64,000 nucleotides of DNA from Mycolicibacterium sp. lyk4-40-TYG-92. Its GTDB lineage: Bacteria; Actinomycetota; Actinomycetes; Mycobacteriales; Mycobacteriaceae. Of this stretch, positions 23,484 through 31,792 are shown one piece after another. The notes beneath the pieces were generated by a model, which saw only the letters and a program-made list of their open reading frames with translations, was not told the DNA's origin and did no database searches. Location of the stretch: positions 124,001 to 188,000 of the forward strand of contig NZ_JARVRX010000003.1 of NCBI RefSeq assembly GCF_030209435.1. The letters are read 5' to 3'. A program made the position numbers and the translations under genes. How positions within the stretch are numbered: the first letter of the stretch is position 1; every line of letters begins with the position of its first letter.

Positions 23484-24971
23484 TCAAGGTTGACGTTCGC
23501 CCGGTGGCGGCGGGTTGGCGACCACCGGGAACTGGCCGGTGAAGCCCTGCCGCTGTTTGGCGATCTCCAGGACCCGGCCGCGCGCGGCGTACCAGCCGAG
23601 GATCAGCGCCGGGATGATGATCACCAGTGTCGCCACCGTCCAGGTGCCCACCGGCTTGTCGAACGCCATGAGCACCAGCACCGCGGCAAGGAAGGCCAGC
23701 GTCGCGTATCCGGTGTACGGCGCGCCCCACATCCGGAACGCGGGCCTGACCATCTCCCCCCGCTGCGACCAGCGGAACAGCTGCAACTGACAGATCACGA
23801 TGGTGGCCCACGAGGCGATGATGCCCAGCGCCGCCATGTTCAGCACGATCTCGAACGCCTGGGCCGGCACGACGCCGTTGAGCACGACGCCCAGGAGGCC
23901 GATGCTGGCAGTGAGACAGATACCGCCGTACGGCACACCACGTTTGGACATGACGCCGGTGAACTTCGGGGCACTGCCGTTCATCGCCATGGAGCGCAGG
24001 ATGCGGCCGGTCGAGTACAGCCCGGCGTTCAGGCTCGAGAACGCCGCGGTGAGGACGACGACGTTCATCAGGGTGCCGGCGCCCTCGAAACCGATCTTCG
24101 AGAAGAACGTGACGAACGGGCTCTCGCCCGGCTTGTACGCGGAGTACGGCAGCAGCAGGCCGAGCAGCACCAGCGAGCCGACGTAGAAGAGCGCGATGCG
24201 GAAGATCACCGAGTTGATGGCGCGCGGCATGATCTTGTGCGGTTCGGCCGTCTCACCCGCCGCGGTGCCGACGAGTTCGACTGCGGCATAAGCGAAGACG
24301 ACACCCGATGTCACCACGACAAGGGGCAGCAGGCCCGTCGGGAACAGGCCGCCGTGGTCCGCGACGACGCTGAAGCCGGTGGACTGACCGTCGACCTTGA
24401 AGCGGCCGGCGAGGAAGACGGTGCCGACCACCAGGAAGGTCACCAGCGCAACAACTTTGATCAGGGCCGCCCAGAACTCGAGCTCGCCGAACAGCGTCAC
24501 CGAGATCAGGTTCATGCTCAGCACGATGGCGAGGGCGATCAGCGCGATCAGCCACTGCGGGATCGCGTCGAACGCCGTCCAGTAGTGGAAGTAGGTGGCG
24601 ATGGCGGTCGAGTCGACGATCGACGTCATGGCCCAGTTCAGGAAGTACATCCAGCCGGCGACGTAAGCCGCCTTCTCGCCGAGGAATTCACGCGCGTACG
24701 ACACGAACGACCCCGACGACGGCCGGTGCAGCACCAGCTCCCCCAGGGCCCGCAGGATCAAAAAGACGAACGCGCCGCAGATCAGATAGACGAGGAACAG
24801 CCCTGGCCCCGCGTTGTGCAACCGGCCGCCGGCACCCAGGAACAGGCCGGTGCCGATGGCACCGCCGATCGCGATCATCTGCAGCTGGCGCGGTTTGAGC
24901 GTGTGGTGGTAGCCCGCGTCCTCGGCCGTCAGACCCGGTGGCTCGACATGCGTATGCGGCGTGGAAGTCAT
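23484..24971 (-). CDS. APC-family amino-acid permease (AnsP/GabP-like)
   Basis: The 495-residue protein has about twelve hydrophobic segments. The N-terminal TM1 signature [20 protein letters not shown] contains the GxG substrate loop of the AAT subfamily, and [20 protein letters not shown] follows. It should import an amino acid with protons; the best resemblance is to the L-asparagine permeases AnsP1/AnsP2 of mycobacteria, but closely related GABA or aromatic amino-acid permeases cannot be excluded. ATG 24971 is the first of the frame and fits the family. It is divergent from the esterase at 25069. Confidence 0.9.
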   Translation of the reverse strand: MTSTPHTHVEPPGLTAEDAGYHHTLKPRQLQMIAIGGAIGTGLFLGAGGRLHNAGPGLFLVYLICGAFVFLILRALGELVLHRPSSGSFVSYAREFLGEKAAYVAGWMYFLNWAMTSIVDSTAIATYFHYWTAFDAIPQWLIALIALAIVLSMNLISVTLFGELEFWAALIKVVALVTFLVVGTVFLAGRFKVDGQSTGFSVVADHGGLFPTGLLPLVVVTSGVVFAYAAVELVGTAAGETAEPHKIMPRAINSVIFRIALFYVGSLVLLGLLLPYSAYKPGESPFVTFFSKIGFEGAGTLMNVVVLTAAFSSLNAGLYSTGRILRSMAMNGSAPKFTGVMSKRGVPYGGICLTASIGLLGVVLNGVVPAQAFEIVLNMAALGIIASWATIVICQLQLFRWSQRGEMVRPAFRMWGAPYTGYATLAFLAAVLVLMAFDKPVGTWTVATLVIIIPALILGWYAARGRVLEIAKQRQGFTGQFPVVANPPPPGERQP

Positions 24972-25068
24972 AGCGTTTCAGTGAACACTGATGCGCAGTC
25001 TCGCGCAGGACAACGAGTTTCCTGTGTGTGAACCCGCCGAGACGGCCCAGGTCGGTAATGTCGGTCGA

Positions 25069-25986
25069 ATGTCGGGCCTCTCCCAAACAGTCGACTTCCA
25101 CCCCGAGCTGGCGCGGGCCGCACGGTTCATGCCGCGCAGCCCCATCACGCCGTGGAACATCCGCGTTGTCCGGCTGCTGTCCAAACTGATGGAACGCCGC
25201 ACACCCGAGGGCATCGAGGTGCTGACGCTGCCGTCGGGCGTCGGAATCCGGCTGCACCGCCCGCCCGCCGGGGCCGACAGCGGCGGTGCGCTCCTGTGGA
25301 TCCACGGTGGCGGCTATCTCATCGGCAGCCCCGCGCAGGACGACGCGCTGTGCCGGCGTTTCGCCGACGAGCTGGGCATCACGGTGGCCGCCGTCAAGTA
25401 CCGGTTGGCACCCGAGAATCCGTATCCGGCCGGGCTCGAGGACTGCTACACGGCGCTGAGGTGGCTCGTCGACCTGCCGGGAGTGGACCCCGCCCGGGTA
25501 GCGGTCGGCGGCGCCAGCGCCGGTGGTGGGCTGAGCGCGGCACTGGCCCAGCTGGCGTACGACCGTGGTGAAGTCCCCTTGGCGGCACAGCTTCTGGTGT
25601 ATCCGATGATCGACGACCGGTCGGGGAGCCAGCCGGGGCTGGACCACCCGGGGCACAGGTTGTGGACGCAGAAGTCGAACCGCTTCGGCTGGGGTGCATA
25701 CCTCGGTGGCGCCGATCCCGCGGTGGCCGTCCCCGCCCGGCGGACCGACCTGTCCGGTCTGCCGCCGGCCTGGGTCGGGGTCGGCACCTTCGACGTCTTC
25801 CACAACGAGGATGTCGAGTACGCCGAGCGATTGCGTGCGGCGGGTGTGCCGTGCGAACTGGAAGTGGTGCCGGGCGCCTATCACGGGTTCGACGGCGTCG
25901 CCGCCAAGACCCAGGTGGCCCGCGACTTCTTTGCCAGCCAGGTGGAGTTCCTACGGCCGCTACTGAACCCGGCCGTCGTCGGCTAG
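25069..25986 (+). CDS. HSL-family alpha/beta hydrolase (acetyl-esterase type)
   Basis: The 305-residue protein has a canonical HGGGY oxyanion motif (LLWIHGGGYLIGSPAQDD), the GxSxG elbow VGGASAGGGLSAAL, an aspartate in VGTFDVFHNED and the histidine in PGAYHGFDGV. This is the full set of hormone-sensitive-lipase features, unlike the two longer LipC/LipO-like proteins with a degenerate oxyanion block. ATG 25069 is used; the in-frame extension to 24991 lies over the divergent promoter. Likely substrates are short acyl esters or lactones. Confidence 0.9.
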   Translation: MSGLSQTVDFHPELARAARFMPRSPITPWNIRVVRLLSKLMERRTPEGIEVLTLPSGVGIRLHRPPAGADSGGALLWIHGGGYLIGSPAQDDALCRRFADELGITVAAVKYRLAPENPYPAGLEDCYTALRWLVDLPGVDPARVAVGGASAGGGLSAALAQLAYDRGEVPLAAQLLVYPMIDDRSGSQPGLDHPGHRLWTQKSNRFGWGAYLGGADPAVAVPARRTDLSGLPPAWVGVGTFDVFHNEDVEYAERLRAAGVPCELEVVPGAYHGFDGVAAKTQVARDFFASQVEFLRPLLNPAVVG

Positions 25987-26256
25987 GCGCGTCGGCTAAC
26001 CCACCGGCAGGCCGGGCCACGCCGGCGGCTGCCGCAACCCCCTGCAGCACTGCCGATCCCGCGCCGCGGCCCGGGAACAGCGTGATCTTCGTTACTTAGA
26101 TTATATTAACTAATTGATATTTGCGCACGTCAATGCCTATTTTCGGAAAATTAGCCGATCAAATAAACCCTTGCGGGGAAGCATTTGAGGGCGCATGGTT
26201 GTTGAAGAGACCAACGACCAACTCGGTCGTGATCTTCACCGAGAAGAGGCACGGCA
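25987..26256. other. AT-rich intergenic stretch upstream of a small membrane protein
   Basis: No convincing gene was found in these 270 bp. The first 100 bases are GC-rich, then 26091-26170 drops to about one third G+C (26 of 80 by eye), including TTATATTAACTAATTGATAT. The rest leads to a ribosome site (GAGAAGAGG) for ATG 26257. It is probably a promoter or a site for a nucleoid protein such as Lsr2. Confidence 0.5.
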
Positions 26257-26526
26257 ATGACCACCCTGACCCATCAGACGACCGAAAACATCGGCCCCCT
26301 GCGGCAGCTGTTCCGGCGTTCCACCGCTGTGGTGGTGCTGACGGCGGCAGGCTTGGGCGTGGCCGGCTACATGGCCCTCGGCATGCTGCAGGACAAGCCG
26401 GCCGACCCGGTACTGCCGGCGTTCTCGGCGGTCCCGGTCCCGTCCGCTCCGGACATGGACAAGCTGCAGAACCTGGGCCAGCTCGCCGCCATCGTGCAGG
26501 GCCCCCAGGCGCACCCGGCCCGCTAG
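26257..26526 (+). CDS. Small single-pass membrane or exported protein
   Basis: The 89-residue product has a basic segment (LRQLFRRS), one hydrophobic helix (STAVVVLTAAGLGVAGYMAL, residues 22-41) and a proline-rich tail that ends PQAHPAR. It could be a type II single-pass protein or carry an uncleaved signal; no AxA site is obvious. ATG 26257 follows GAGAAGAGG. The gene is isolated between an AT-rich stretch and a strong bidirectional terminator. I do not recognise it. Confidence 0.7.
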   Translation: MTTLTHQTTENIGPLRQLFRRSTAVVVLTAAGLGVAGYMALGMLQDKPADPVLPAFSAVPVPSAPDMDKLQNLGQLAAIVQGPQAHPAR

Positions 26527-26548
26527 GCCTGAACACCTCCGACCTGAC

Positions 26549-26584
26549 CACTGAGCCGCCCCCGATTTCGAGGGCGGCTCAGTG
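26549..26584. terminator. Bidirectional hairpin between convergent genes
   Basis: Perfect 13-bp stem CACTGAGCCGCCC (26549-26561) and GGGCGGCTCAGTG (26572-26584) with a 10-nt loop. There is no long T run, as is usual in mycobacteria. It separates the small membrane protein from the convergent KshA-like gene. Confidence 0.75.
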
Positions 26585-26595
26585 CTGTCCGGCGA

Positions 26596-27741
26596 CTACT
26601 GGACGACGTGCGCCTTGCCAACGGTGGCGCGGTTGGCCAGGTTCTGGGCGACCTCGGCGTGCCAGAGGTCGTTGGCGTGGGTGGTGTCGACTTCCTGTTC
26701 GAAGCGGGCGACCATGTCGGGTTTGATGTCGGCGACGTCGACGTAGAACTGCTCGTACCAGCGGCGGTGCTGGTAGACCGGGCCGTCTTCCTCGGTCAGC
26801 AGCGGGTTCTCGATCCGCGTCTTGTTCTTCCAGATCTCGACGTCTTCCATGAAGCCGTCCCCGAAACTGCGGCTCAATGACGCCGCGAGCTTGGCGGTCT
26901 TGTCCGCCGGCATCCCCGGGTTGTTCTGCACCGCCACCCCCCACTGCAGCACGAACGAATCGTGGGTGACCGGGTAGTGGCAGTTGATCAACGCGATCTC
27001 GACGGTGAAGTTCGGGGCCAGATCGTTGTGCAGCCAGTTGATCATGTACGCCGGCCCGAAATACGTCGCCTCCGACCGCAGGTAGGTGCCGTCCCACAGC
27101 TCCCGGGTCGCGTAGTCCGGGCGCGGCTTGGACTCCATGAACTGGCTCGCGGTGTGACCCTCGATGACGTTCTTGAAGTACGTCGGGTAGGCGTGGTGGA
27201 TGTAGAAGAAGTGCGCCATGTCGACGTTGTTGTCGACGATCTCGCGGCAGTGCGATCCCTCGATCAGCAGCGCGTTCCACTGCCACGGCGACCACCGGCC
27301 CTCGGCATACCCCTCGATGGTCGGCGGCGTCAGCTCCGGCCCCGGTGTCGAACCCTCCGGGTCGTGCCAGATCAGCAGCTGCCCGTTGACCTCGGTGCTC
27401 AGCCAGGTGCGGGTGCGGGCCAGCCGCGGCGTGCGCTTGGCATACGGCACCAGCTGGCACCGGCCGTCCCCACCCCAGCGCCAGTCATGGAACGGGCACG
27501 CCACCGCATCACCTTTGACGGTGCCCTGGGACAGGTCACCACCCATGTGCCGGCAGTAACCGTCGAGCACCTTGATGGCACCGGCCGAGTCGGCGAACAC
27601 CACGAGCTTGGTGCCGAACGCCTCGACCGCATGGGGCTTGCCATCGCGGAACGACTCGGCCAACCCGATGCAGTGCCAGCCCCGCGCGAACCGCGTCATC
27701 TCCACACCCGCATCGATGTGCCTGACCTCAGCCTCAGTCAT
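26596..27741 (-). CDS. kshA: Rieske non-haem iron oxygenase, KshA-like (3-ketosteroid 9alpha-hydroxylase oxygenase)
   Basis: The 381-residue protein is the terminal oxygenase of a two-component system. The Rieske [2Fe-2S] ligands are C63, H65, C82 and H85 (CRHMGGDLSQG and ACPFHDWRWGG). The iron site is in DNNVDMAHFFYIHH, with H177 and H182 as ligands and D174 as electron bridge; the third ligand is the aspartate in FMEDVEIWKNKT. The sequence matches KshA as remembered, so 9alpha-hydroxylation of a 3-ketosteroid is the likely reaction. No KshB-type reductase is in the window. ATG 27741 follows AAAGGGGCG. It is the last gene of the operon begun by the SnoaL-like gene. Confidence 0.9.
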   Translation of the reverse strand: MTEAEVRHIDAGVEMTRFARGWHCIGLAESFRDGKPHAVEAFGTKLVVFADSAGAIKVLDGYCRHMGGDLSQGTVKGDAVACPFHDWRWGGDGRCQLVPYAKRTPRLARTRTWLSTEVNGQLLIWHDPEGSTPGPELTPPTIEGYAEGRWSPWQWNALLIEGSHCREIVDNNVDMAHFFYIHHAYPTYFKNVIEGHTASQFMESKPRPDYATRELWDGTYLRSEATYFGPAYMINWLHNDLAPNFTVEIALINCHYPVTHDSFVLQWGVAVQNNPGMPADKTAKLAASLSRSFGDGFMEDVEIWKNKTRIENPLLTEEDGPVYQHRRWYEQFYVDVADIKPDMVARFEQEVDTTHANDLWHAEVAQNLANRATVGKAHVVQ

Positions 27742-27764
27742 CTTGCGCCCCTTTCGAATTCGCG

Positions 27765-27784
27765 GAGTCCTGGGTCCAGGACTC
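27765..27784. promoter_or_regulatory. 20-bp near-perfect palindrome between KstD-like and KshA-like genes
   Basis: GAGTCCTGG and CCAGGACTC (27765-27773 and 27776-27784) are separated by two bases. It fills much of the 43-bp gap after the KstD-like stop and sits 24 bp upstream of the kshA-like start. It may be an RNA-processing or attenuation hairpin, or an operator for a separate kshA promoter. Confidence 0.5.
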
Positions 27785-29335
27785 TTACGAAGCCTCTCGT
27801 TTGACCATGTCGAGCACCGCCAGGTGGGAGAACACCATGCTGGTGCCGATCGGGTTGCCGCCACCCGGGTAGGCGTAGCCGCTCGGTGCAGCCATGGTGT
27901 TGCCCGCCGCGTACAACCCGGGGATCGGGTTGCCGGCGGTGTCGAGCACCTGGCCGGTGGTGTCGGTGCGCAGGCCGCCCTTGGTGCCCAGGTCGGAGAT
28001 GCCGAACTTTGCGGCGTGGAACGGCGCCTTGTCGATCCGGACCATCGGGCACGCGCCGCCGGAGAAGGCGCGGTCGTAGGCCTCGTCGCCGCGGCCGAAG
28101 TCCGGATCGGAGCCGGCGTCGGCGTATTCGTTGAACTGCTTGACGGTCGCGGCGAGCTGCTCGGCGGGCACGCCGATCTTGGCGGCCAGCTCATCCAGGG
28201 TGTCTGCGGTGTACCAGAGCCCGGCGTCGACATACTTCTCGGTTTCCACCATGGACACGTTCGTGGCCTTTATCGGCGGGACGCCGGCATCGGTGTCGTC
28301 GTAGATCATCCAGAACGGCAACGCCATCTCACCCTTGGCCAGCCGGTCCACGACGACGCGGCCGATGCGGTCGTACGCCGCGGACTCGTTGACGAACCGC
28401 TTACCGTCCTGGTCGACGAAGATGCCGCCGGTGAACCACAGTGCGAACGCGCTGCGACCGTCGGGATGGGTCAGACCGGGCGACCACCAGGCCTGCTCCA
28501 TCAGATCGGTGTCGGCGCCGACGGCGATGCCCGCCTCATGCGCCTGACCCAGATTCCCCCAGGGCCCCATGGTGTCTCGCGCCTCGCCCGGTACACCGAA
28601 CTTGCGCCGCAGCTCGTCGTTGCCCTCGAAGCCACCGGCCGCGAGCAGCACGCCCTTGCGCGCCCTGATCGCCTTGCGAACCCCGTCCGTCTCGACGACA
28701 GCACCCACGACAGCACCGTGCTCGGTCACCAGCTCGACGAGAGCGGTGCCCAGTTGCGTTGTCGCCGAAGGGTATTGCTTCAGCGCCACCAGGAAGCGGG
28801 CGATCAGTGCGCGACCGCCGATGAAGTAGTCGTCGGGCTGCGGCACGCCGAGCCGGTCGTTGTCGAGCGGGCCGCGCACCAATTCCTTGAATTCCGGCGC
28901 CTTTTCGATCTTCAGTGGACGGGCCGCGACATGCCGCTGACCGTCCAGCCGGGCCTTCGGCATCTTCCCGAAGTAGTCCGGCCAGGGCAGCATGTCGAAC
29001 TTGAGGTTGGGGTCGGCTTCCAGGTACTCCATCAGCGGGGCGCCGCCACGGACGTAGGTGTCCTGCAGCTCGCGCGGCGTCCGGTCACCGACGACGGCGT
29101 GGTAGTACTCCAGCGCGTCCTCGATGGTGTCGTCGGTACCGGCCCGCTGCAGCACCGGGTTGCAGGGGAACCACACCCCGCCGCCACCGGAGTAGGCCGT
29201 GGTGCCACCGAACTTGTCGGTGGCCTCGACCAGCAGCACCTCGAGTCCCTCGCGCGCGGCGGTGTAGGCGCCGGTGACACCACCGCCACCCGAACCCGCC
29301 ACCAACACGTCAACCGTCGCGTCCCAGTCCGTCAT
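27785..29335 (-). CDS. FAD-dependent 3-ketosteroid Delta1-dehydrogenase-like protein (KstD family)
   Basis: The 516-residue flavoprotein begins with the FAD dinucleotide loop DVLVAGSGGGGVTGAY and the acidic residue in LLVEATDKFGGTTAYSGG. The C-terminal block GLYAAGNTMAAPSGYAYPGG corresponds to the KstD region that carries the active-site tyrosine and glycine. It would introduce the Delta1 double bond in a 3-ketosteroid; the next enzyme would be the KshA-like oxygenase, and together they open ring B. ATG 29335 has AGGGGAGC upstream and is favoured over TTG 29341. The spacing to the FadD gene is 12 bp. Other 3-oxo-Delta4 flavin dehydrogenases remain possible. Confidence 0.85.
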   Translation of the reverse strand: MTDWDATVDVLVAGSGGGGVTGAYTAAREGLEVLLVEATDKFGGTTAYSGGGGVWFPCNPVLQRAGTDDTIEDALEYYHAVVGDRTPRELQDTYVRGGAPLMEYLEADPNLKFDMLPWPDYFGKMPKARLDGQRHVAARPLKIEKAPEFKELVRGPLDNDRLGVPQPDDYFIGGRALIARFLVALKQYPSATTQLGTALVELVTEHGAVVGAVVETDGVRKAIRARKGVLLAAGGFEGNDELRRKFGVPGEARDTMGPWGNLGQAHEAGIAVGADTDLMEQAWWSPGLTHPDGRSAFALWFTGGIFVDQDGKRFVNESAAYDRIGRVVVDRLAKGEMALPFWMIYDDTDAGVPPIKATNVSMVETEKYVDAGLWYTADTLDELAAKIGVPAEQLAATVKQFNEYADAGSDPDFGRGDEAYDRAFSGGACPMVRIDKAPFHAAKFGISDLGTKGGLRTDTTGQVLDTAGNPIPGLYAAGNTMAAPSGYAYPGGGNPIGTSMVFSHLAVLDMVKREAS

Positions 29336-29347
29336 GCCCAAGCTCCC

Positions 29348-31030
29348 CTACAGATATCGCTGCCGTCCGTATTGCGTGAACTCCTCGTCCAACGCGCGCT
29401 TGGCATCCTCTGACATGAGGCCGTACCCCGGTACCCCCCTACCCACCCAGCGGTACACCAGCTCCTCGGTGTGCCACTTGTCCGCCTGCAGCGCACGCTT
29501 GAGCACCTTGTTGGACCCGGTGACCGGCAGCGAGTCCGAGATCCGCAGGAACCGCGGCGTGCCCTTCTTGCCCAGGTCGTCCTGGTCGTTCAGGTACCGC
29601 ACGAACTTGTCGACGTCGAACAGGATCGGATCGGCCACCTCGATGGCCGCCATCACCTGATCGCCCGAGCGGGGGTCCGGCACCGCGTACACGCCGGCAG
29701 CGATCACCTCGGGATGACGCCGCAGCACGCGCTCGATGGACAGCGCCGAGGTGTTCTCGCCGTCGACCCGGATCCAGTCGCCGCGCCGGCCGGCGAAGTA
29801 GATGAAGCCGTTCTCGTCGAGGTACCCGAGGTCGCCGGTCCAGTACCAGCCGCCCCGAATGCGGTCGGCGTCGGCGGCGTCGTTCTTGTAATAGCCCTCG
29901 AACTTCTTGGTGCCGAGCTTGTCGACGATCTCGCCGACGGCGTCATCCGGGTTCAGGATGCGGCCGTGCCGGTCCAAAACCGCTGGGACACATTCGATCA
30001 TGGTTTCCGGGTTGACGATCGCGACGCCCGGATGGGCGGGACGGCCGAGGGCCCCCTCGGGCTGGTCCGGGTCGAGCACGACAGCGCCGCCGCCCTCGCT
30101 GGAGCCGTAGCCTTCATAGAGATCGGCGCCGAAGCGGCGCTTGAAGTAGGCCTGGTCTTCTGGCGAGGCCTCGGTGCCGAAACCGCGGTTGAGCGTGTTG
30201 TCGGCGTCGTCGGGCTGTTCGGGGGTGGCCAGCAGGTAACCGAGCGCCTTGCCCACGTAGGTGAAGAACGTCGCGCCGAAGTACCGCACGTCGGGCAGGA
30301 ACCCGGACGCCGAGAAGCTCGGGGTCAGGCAAACGGTCGCGCCGACGGCCAGCGCCGGCGCCCACAGCGCCATGATGGCGTTGCCGTGGAACAGCGGCAT
30401 GCAGCAGTAGTCGACGTCCTCGCGGACGTGGTGGAACTTCTCCACCGCCGAGTAGGCGATCCACGCCAGGCGTCCCTGGCTGCACTTGACGGCCTTCGAC
30501 GCGCCGGTGGTCCCGGAGGTGAAGAGCAGCAGGAGCAGAGACTGGTCGTCGACCCCGTGGGCCGGTGCGATTTGTGCACGATTTTCCGCGCCGGCCGCGG
30601 GTTTTCGTGCACAAATCGCGTCCTGGTAGGCCGGGTCGTCGACGACGAGGATGCGGTCGGGTGTCAAGCCGAGATCGAGTCCCGAAAGTCGTTCCCGCCC
30701 AGCCGAATCCGTGACGATCAGCTGGCAGTCCGCGTGCCGGACCTCGCCGGCCAGACCCTCGTTGCCGCGCGTCGGGTTGATGCCGACGATCGTCGCGCCG
30801 GACAGGGCGGCACCGCCCAGCCAGAAGGTGAAGTCGGGCACGTTGTCCAGCAGCACGCCGATATGGAAAGGGCCCTCGGCCCGCAACTCGGCCGCGTATG
30901 CGCCGCGGGCGGCGGACTCGCGGACCACCTCGTCCCAGGTCCAGTCCTGGTCCCGGGTGCGCAGACCCAGCCGCTCGTCGCCGAGGCGGTCGAGCAGCAG
31001 GGACGCGATGTCCTCGCGCGGCTCAGGCAT
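29348..31030 (-). CDS. Acyl-CoA ligase (FadD1/FadD17-like) with an in-frame palindromic insertion
   Basis: The 560-residue adenylate-forming ligase has the A3 core LLLFTSGTTGASKAVKCSQG, YEGYGSSEGGGAV (A5), YWTGDLGYLDENGFIYFAGR (A7) and the C-terminal lysine in LPVTGSNKVLKRALQ (A10). Similar FadDs act on steroid side chains or bile-acid-like acids. Residues 139-155 (ICARKPAAGAENRAQIA) are encoded by a palindromic repeat present elsewhere in the window, in a linker that varies in the family, so activity need not be lost. ATG 31030 overlaps the stop of the SnoaL-like gene by 8 bp; a KstD-like gene follows after 12 bp. Confidence 0.88.
   Translation of the reverse strand: MPEPREDIASLLLDRLGDERLGLRTRDQDWTWDEVVRESAARGAYAAELRAEGPFHIGVLLDNVPDFTFWLGGAALSGATIVGINPTRGNEGLAGEVRHADCQLIVTDSAGRERLSGLDLGLTPDRILVVDDPAYQDAICARKPAAGAENRAQIAPAHGVDDQSLLLLLFTSGTTGASKAVKCSQGRLAWIAYSAVEKFHHVREDVDYCCMPLFHGNAIMALWAPALAVGATVCLTPSFSASGFLPDVRYFGATFFTYVGKALGYLLATPEQPDDADNTLNRGFGTEASPEDQAYFKRRFGADLYEGYGSSEGGGAVVLDPDQPEGALGRPAHPGVAIVNPETMIECVPAVLDRHGRILNPDDAVGEIVDKLGTKKFEGYYKNDAADADRIRGGWYWTGDLGYLDENGFIYFAGRRGDWIRVDGENTSALSIERVLRRHPEVIAAGVYAVPDPRSGDQVMAAIEVADPILFDVDKFVRYLNDQDDLGKKGTPRFLRISDSLPVTGSNKVLKRALQADKWHTEELVYRWVGRGVPGYGLMSEDAKRALDEEFTQYGRQRYL
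30567..30619. repeat. Palindromic repeat element, copy A, inserted in frame inside fadD
   Basis: Inverted arms GCGATTTGTGCACGA (30567-30581) and TCGTGCACAAATCGC (30605-30619) are perfect over 15 bp, with an imperfect GC-rich interior (TTTTCCGCG against CGCGGGTTT). The unit matches the repeat at 51125-51177. On the minus strand it encodes residues 139-155 of the FadD. Confidence 0.85.
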
Positions 31031-31583
31031 CGGCGACAGCGGCGTTCTTCTGGTCGAGGTACGCCTGCGGCAGGTCCGCCACGCCCAGTTTGGTGACGCT
31101 GACCGGGCCGGTCTGGTAGGCGTCCTCGCCGATGATCAGGCCGTCGGCGTCGATCGGCCAGTTGATGAGCTGACGGAACACCAGCAGGTAATCGCCGTTC
31201 GGGTCGTCGACGTCGACGCCGATGGCCTGCGCGGCGGCACCCGGGTAGATCATCTTCATCCAGCCTTCGGTCATCACCAGATCATCGTCGACAGCGAGGC
31301 GATCGATCTCGAAGACGAGGTGATTGGCGCCGCTGGCCACGAACGCCTCGTAGTAGGCGCGCACACCTTCGGTGGTCTTCGGGCCCATGTCGGTGTTGGC
31401 GTACCAGAAGTGGTAATCCGGGTTCGGCGACAGCGTGGCCATCAGGCGATCCATGTCTGGCACGGCCTCCGCCTGCATGTGCTCGAGCACGATGCTCAGC
31501 ACCTGGCGATGACGCTCGTTCGTGGTGCGCGACAGGCGTTCCTCCACCAGTTCCCAGGTCTTGGTGGGGTCGATGACGGCCAT
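31023..31583 (-). CDS. SnoaL/NTF2-like protein
   Basis: The 186-residue protein has the NTF2-like pattern of an N-terminal helix pair (EERLSRTTNERHRQVLSIVL) followed by strands with WYANTDMGPKTTEGVRAYYE and DRLAVDDDLVMTEGWMKMIY. Members include ketosteroid isomerases and polyketide cyclases; the typical isomerase Tyr/Asp pair cannot be assigned with certainty. As the first gene of an operon with FadD, KstD-like and KshA-like enzymes, a steroid-type isomerase or hydratase role is plausible. ATG 31583 has AAGGGAG upstream. Its 3' end overlaps the fadD start by 8 bp. Confidence 0.82.
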   Translation of the reverse strand: MAVIDPTKTWELVEERLSRTTNERHRQVLSIVLEHMQAEAVPDMDRLMATLSPNPDYHFWYANTDMGPKTTEGVRAYYEAFVASGANHLVFEIDRLAVDDDLVMTEGWMKMIYPGAAAQAIGVDVDDPNGDYLLVFRQLINWPIDADGLIIGEDAYQTGPVSVTKLGVADLPQAYLDQKNAAVADA

Positions 31584-31667
31584 GTGGGTACTCCCTTGAA
31601 TCTGTGGACTGAGCATGGGCTGTTCAGCGTTCTGTGGCAATCATCACGAACCCGGCCGCAGCCGGTC

Positions 31668-31685
31668 ATCCGACGTACGTCGGAT
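31668..31685. promoter_or_regulatory. Perfect 18-bp palindrome, operator site 1
   Basis: ATCCGACGTACGTCGGAT is a perfect palindrome with core CCGACG-TA-CGTCGG. It lies 85 bp upstream of the SnoaL-like start in the divergent gap and shares its core with the site at 31701-31716. Confidence 0.7.
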
Positions 31686-31700
31686 CTTGCGCGCAGTTTT

Positions 31701-31716
31701 CCCGACGCTCGTCGGG
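31701..31716. promoter_or_regulatory. Perfect 16-bp palindrome, operator site 2
   Basis: CCCGACGCTCGTCGGG has the same core CCGACG-NN-CGTCGG as site 1. The centres are 32 bp apart, close to three helical turns, as expected for two dimers on the same DNA face. It lies 77 bp before the thioesterase start. Confidence 0.7.
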
Positions 31717-31792
31717 GCAGAGCTAAACGGTGCCCGGCCGTAGCCGAGGGCGATAACATGCGGATCTCCCGCGCGACAGGAGGTGCCCGGCC

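Noticed and set aside
27742..28233. 164-residue N-terminal extension of the KshA-like frame
   Set aside because: It reads antisense-frame sequence through the KstD-like gene; the ATG at 27741 has a good ribosome site and the family N-terminus.
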